This document shows positions 5,146 through 6,696 of a DNA stretch of 6,696 nucleotides, in pieces (the stretch's first letter is position 1; every line of letters starts with the position of its first letter). The notes beneath the pieces are model-generated. The model was not told where the DNA came from and searched no databases. It saw nothing but the letters and a program-made list of their open reading frames with translations. The stretch spans positions 1 to 6,696 of the forward strand of contig DIEK01000128.1 of the NCBI GenBank assembly GCA_002418595.1. The letters are read 5' to 3'. This stretch comes from Candidatus Omnitrophica bacterium UBA5776. Lineage in GTDB: Bacteria > Omnitrophota > Gorgyraeia > Gygaellales > Profunditerraquicolaceae. The position numbers and the translations under genes are program-made.

Positions 5146-6185
5146 GGCTTTCCGGTTACAAAAAGATAATCTCGGTTTACGACAAGGCCCGCATATTGGT
5201 CATAGGGGACCTTATACTGGACGAGTATATACAGGGCAAAGTGGACCGGATATCGCCGGAGGCGCCTGTGCCCGTGGTCTGGGCGGAAAAACACAGTTTT
5301 GTTCCCGGAGGCGCGGCGAACGTGGCATACAATATCAGCGCCCTCGACGCGGAAGTCTGTCTGGCCGGGGTGGTCGGCGACGACGAGAACGCGGCGGAGC
5401 TGTCCGGGGCCCTCAAGAAAAGAGGGGTGGATATCTCCGGGATAGTGCGCGATCCGCGCAGGCACACGACCGTAAAGACCAGGATCATCGCCGGCCACCA
5501 GCAGGTGGTGCGGGTGGACTGGGAGCACACCCATCCGCTCCCGGAGCGGGTTAACGGGAAGATATTGGATTTCGTTTCCGCCAACATAGACGGGTTTTCG
5601 GCGATCATCATAGAGGATTACGGCAAGGGCGTGGTAAATGAAGAGCTGTTGTCCGGATTGCTTTCCCTGGCGGTAAAGGAGGGGAAGATCGTCAACGTCG
5701 ATCCTAAAGAAGAGAATTTTCAGCTTTATAGAAAGGTGACATCCATAACTCCCAATCGGAAGGAACTTGAGAACGCTGTGAGGAACCTGAAGTTGACGGA
5801 TACCACCAACAATTTTAAGCTCAACAACGACAAGATAACCAGCGTGGAACAAGCCGGGAAAGCGGCCGATCAGGTGATGCGTTATCTGGAGATGGAATCC
5901 ATACTGGTGACTATGGGAGAACAAGGAATGGCGCTTTTCGAGAAAGACGGCCGTTCGATCACGATACCGACGGTGGCGCAGGAGGTGTTCGACGTCTCGG
6001 GCGCGGGGGATACGGTAATAGCCGTTTTTACCCTGGCCTTGGCCTGCGGCGCCACTAAAGCCGAAGCCGCGCATATCGCCAATTTCGCGGCGGGCATAGT
6101 GGTCAGTAAATTGGGCACGGCGGTCACAAGCCGGGCGGAGTTGTTAAAGAAGATCAAGGAACACGCTTCGCGGGGGGTGCGTTGA
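5142..6185 (+). CDS. rfaE1: D-glycero-beta-D-manno-heptose-7-phosphate kinase (RfaE1/HldE kinase domain only)
   Basis: The product has 347 residues. It phosphorylates D-glycero-D-manno-heptose 7-phosphate at C1 to the 1,7-bisphosphate, in the cytoplasm, on the route to ADP-heptose. It is a PfkB/ribokinase-fold protein: VIGDLILDEYIQGKVDRISPEAPVPVV (20-46), GGAANVAYNI (56-65) for substrate binding, KTRIIAGHQQVVRVDWE (112-128), VDPK (186-189), TPNRKELE (203-210) and the anion-hole/catalytic SGAGDT (286-291, base D290), then AAGIVVSKLGT (316-326). The cytidylyltransferase half found in E. coli HldE is absent, so a separate RfaE2/HldC is expected elsewhere, with GmhA and GmhB. Residues about 214-236 form a polar, Asn-rich stretch, longer than E. 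coli by about 16 residues from memory. Start ATG 5142 overlaps the preceding stop as ATGA; the stop overlaps kdsB as TGATG. Translational coupling is inferred. Confidence 0.95.
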   Translation: MRLSGYKKIISVYDKARILVIGDLILDEYIQGKVDRISPEAPVPVVWAEKHSFVPGGAANVAYNISALDAEVCLAGVVGDDENAAELSGALKKRGVDISGIVRDPRRHTTVKTRIIAGHQQVVRVDWEHTHPLPERVNGKILDFVSANIDGFSAIIIEDYGKGVVNEELLSGLLSLAVKEGKIVNVDPKEENFQLYRKVTSITPNRKELENAVRNLKLTDTTNNFKLNNDKITSVEQAGKAADQVMRYLEMESILVTMGEQGMALFEKDGRSITIPTVAQEVFDVSGAGDTVIAVFTLALACGATKAEAAHIANFAAGIVVSKLGTAVTSRAELLKKIKEHASRGVR

Positions 6186-6696
6186 TGGACGTTATCGGCG
6201 TTATTCCGGCCCGTTACGCCTCCACCAGGCTGGAAGGTAAGGTGCTGGTTGACCTTGCCGGAAAACCGATGATCCGCCGTGTCTGGGAAAGGGCGCGTAA
6301 AGCGAAACTGCTGGACGATCTGCTGGTTGCCTGCGACGACGAAAGGATAGCCGAAACGGTAAAGGGTTTCGGCGGCAAAGCGGTAATGACCGCGAAGGCC
6401 CATACCTGCGGCACCGACCGGATAGCGGAAGCGGTCTATCCGCTGGACGCCAAGGCGGTGGTGAACATACAGGCGGACGAACCTCTTCTGCAGCCGGTGA
6501 TGATCGATCAGCTGGCGCAGGCTTTGCTTTCCGATGATTCAGCGTCCATGTTCACCCTGGCGAAACGCATAGAGAAGCGGGAGGAAATAACCGATCCCAA
6601 CGTGGTCAAGGTGGTCCTCGACAGGAACAACCTGGCGTTGTATTTCTCCCGCTCGGCCATACCGTATCACGCGGCCGGTTCTCGTGTTGACGCGCC
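6185..6696 (+). CDS. kdsB: 3-deoxy-manno-octulosonate cytidylyltransferase (CMP-Kdo synthetase), 3' truncated by window edge
   Basis: ATG 6185 overlaps the rfaE1 stop by one base; GGGGGG at 6173-6178 can serve as ribosome site. The frame stays open to the end, giving 170 of the usual roughly 250 residues. The enzyme makes CMP-Kdo from CTP and Kdo in the cytoplasm, the donor for the first inner-core sugars on lipid A. Seen: the nucleotide-binding signature GVIPARYASTRLEGK (5-19, with R10 and K19), DLAGKPMIRRVWERA (23-37), CGTDRIAEA (75-83), NIQADEPLLQP (94-104, with metal-binding D98), DPNVVKVVLD and ALYFSRSAIPYH near the window end. One deviation: the usual QGDEP reads QADEP (A97). Downstream genes for Kdo synthesis (kdsA, kdsD, kdsC) or LPS transport would be the natural continuation but are outside the window. 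Confidence 0.95.
   Translation, partial: MDVIGVIPARYASTRLEGKVLVDLAGKPMIRRVWERARKAKLLDDLLVACDDERIAETVKGFGGKAVMTAKAHTCGTDRIAEAVYPLDAKAVVNIQADEPLLQPVMIDQLAQALLSDDSASMFTLAKRIEKREEITDPNVVKVVLDRNNLALYFSRSAIPYHAAGSRVDA

Noticed and set aside
5094..6074. 326-codon open frame on the minus strand opposite rfaE1
   Set aside because: It lies fully antisense to a gene with clear kinase motifs; its translation is rich in H, R and G without recognisable domains, as expected for the mirror of GC-biased codons.
1..6696. CRISPR array, insertion sequence, transposase or phage genes
   Set aside because: No regularly spaced repeats, terminal inverted repeats around an ORF, or recombinase-like proteins were found; all genes are co-directional and of envelope or housekeeping type.

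Overview
This is a 6.7 kb plus-strand gene cluster for the cell envelope of a Gram-negative (diderm) bacterium. It ends in lipopolysaccharide (LPS) inner-core sugar supply: a heptose-7-phosphate kinase and CMP-Kdo synthetase, with a GT9 heptosyltransferase upstream. Composition is moderately GC-rich. Single-domain heptose kinase, deoxyhypusine-synthase-like gene and kdsB in a row fits poorly studied diderm lineages such as Omnitrophota or Geobacter-like Desulfobacterota. That placement is inference from remembered gene orders, not from a marker gene.

Layout. (1) Positions 2-1542: the 3' part of a GT4 glycosyltransferase, overlapping by 16 nt a membrane-anchored polysaccharide deacetylase. (2) Positions 1543-1630: a short gap with a weak hairpin plus T-run and a -10-like box placed so that the next gene could be leaderless. 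(3) Positions 1631-2683: a GT9 (WaaF/RfaF-like) heptosyltransferase. (4) Positions 2684-2827: a gap with the best promoter in the window (TTGAAA-N16-TAGAAT). (5) Positions 2828-3865: a two-gene unit, a stand-alone CoA-binding-domain protein and an unrecognised four-helix membrane protein. (6) Positions 3866-4215: 350 nt without a convincing gene, holding several inverted repeats, a possible promoter and potential long-range RNA pairings. (7) Positions 4216-6696: a tightly coupled operon of a deoxyhypusine-synthase-like protein, rfaE1/hldE1 and kdsB, joined by 4-nt and 1-nt overlaps; kdsB runs off the window end.

How they work together. RfaE1 phosphorylates heptose 7-phosphate towards ADP-heptose, KdsB activates Kdo as CMP-Kdo, and the GT9 enzyme adds heptose to the core. 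The GT4 and deacetylase probably build or trim a surface glycan. The least explained elements are the deoxyhypusine-synthase-like enzyme inside the Kdo/heptose operon, the structured 350-nt leader before it, and a short motif (CGGGCTT plus flanks) present in all three intergenic gaps longer than 50 nt.
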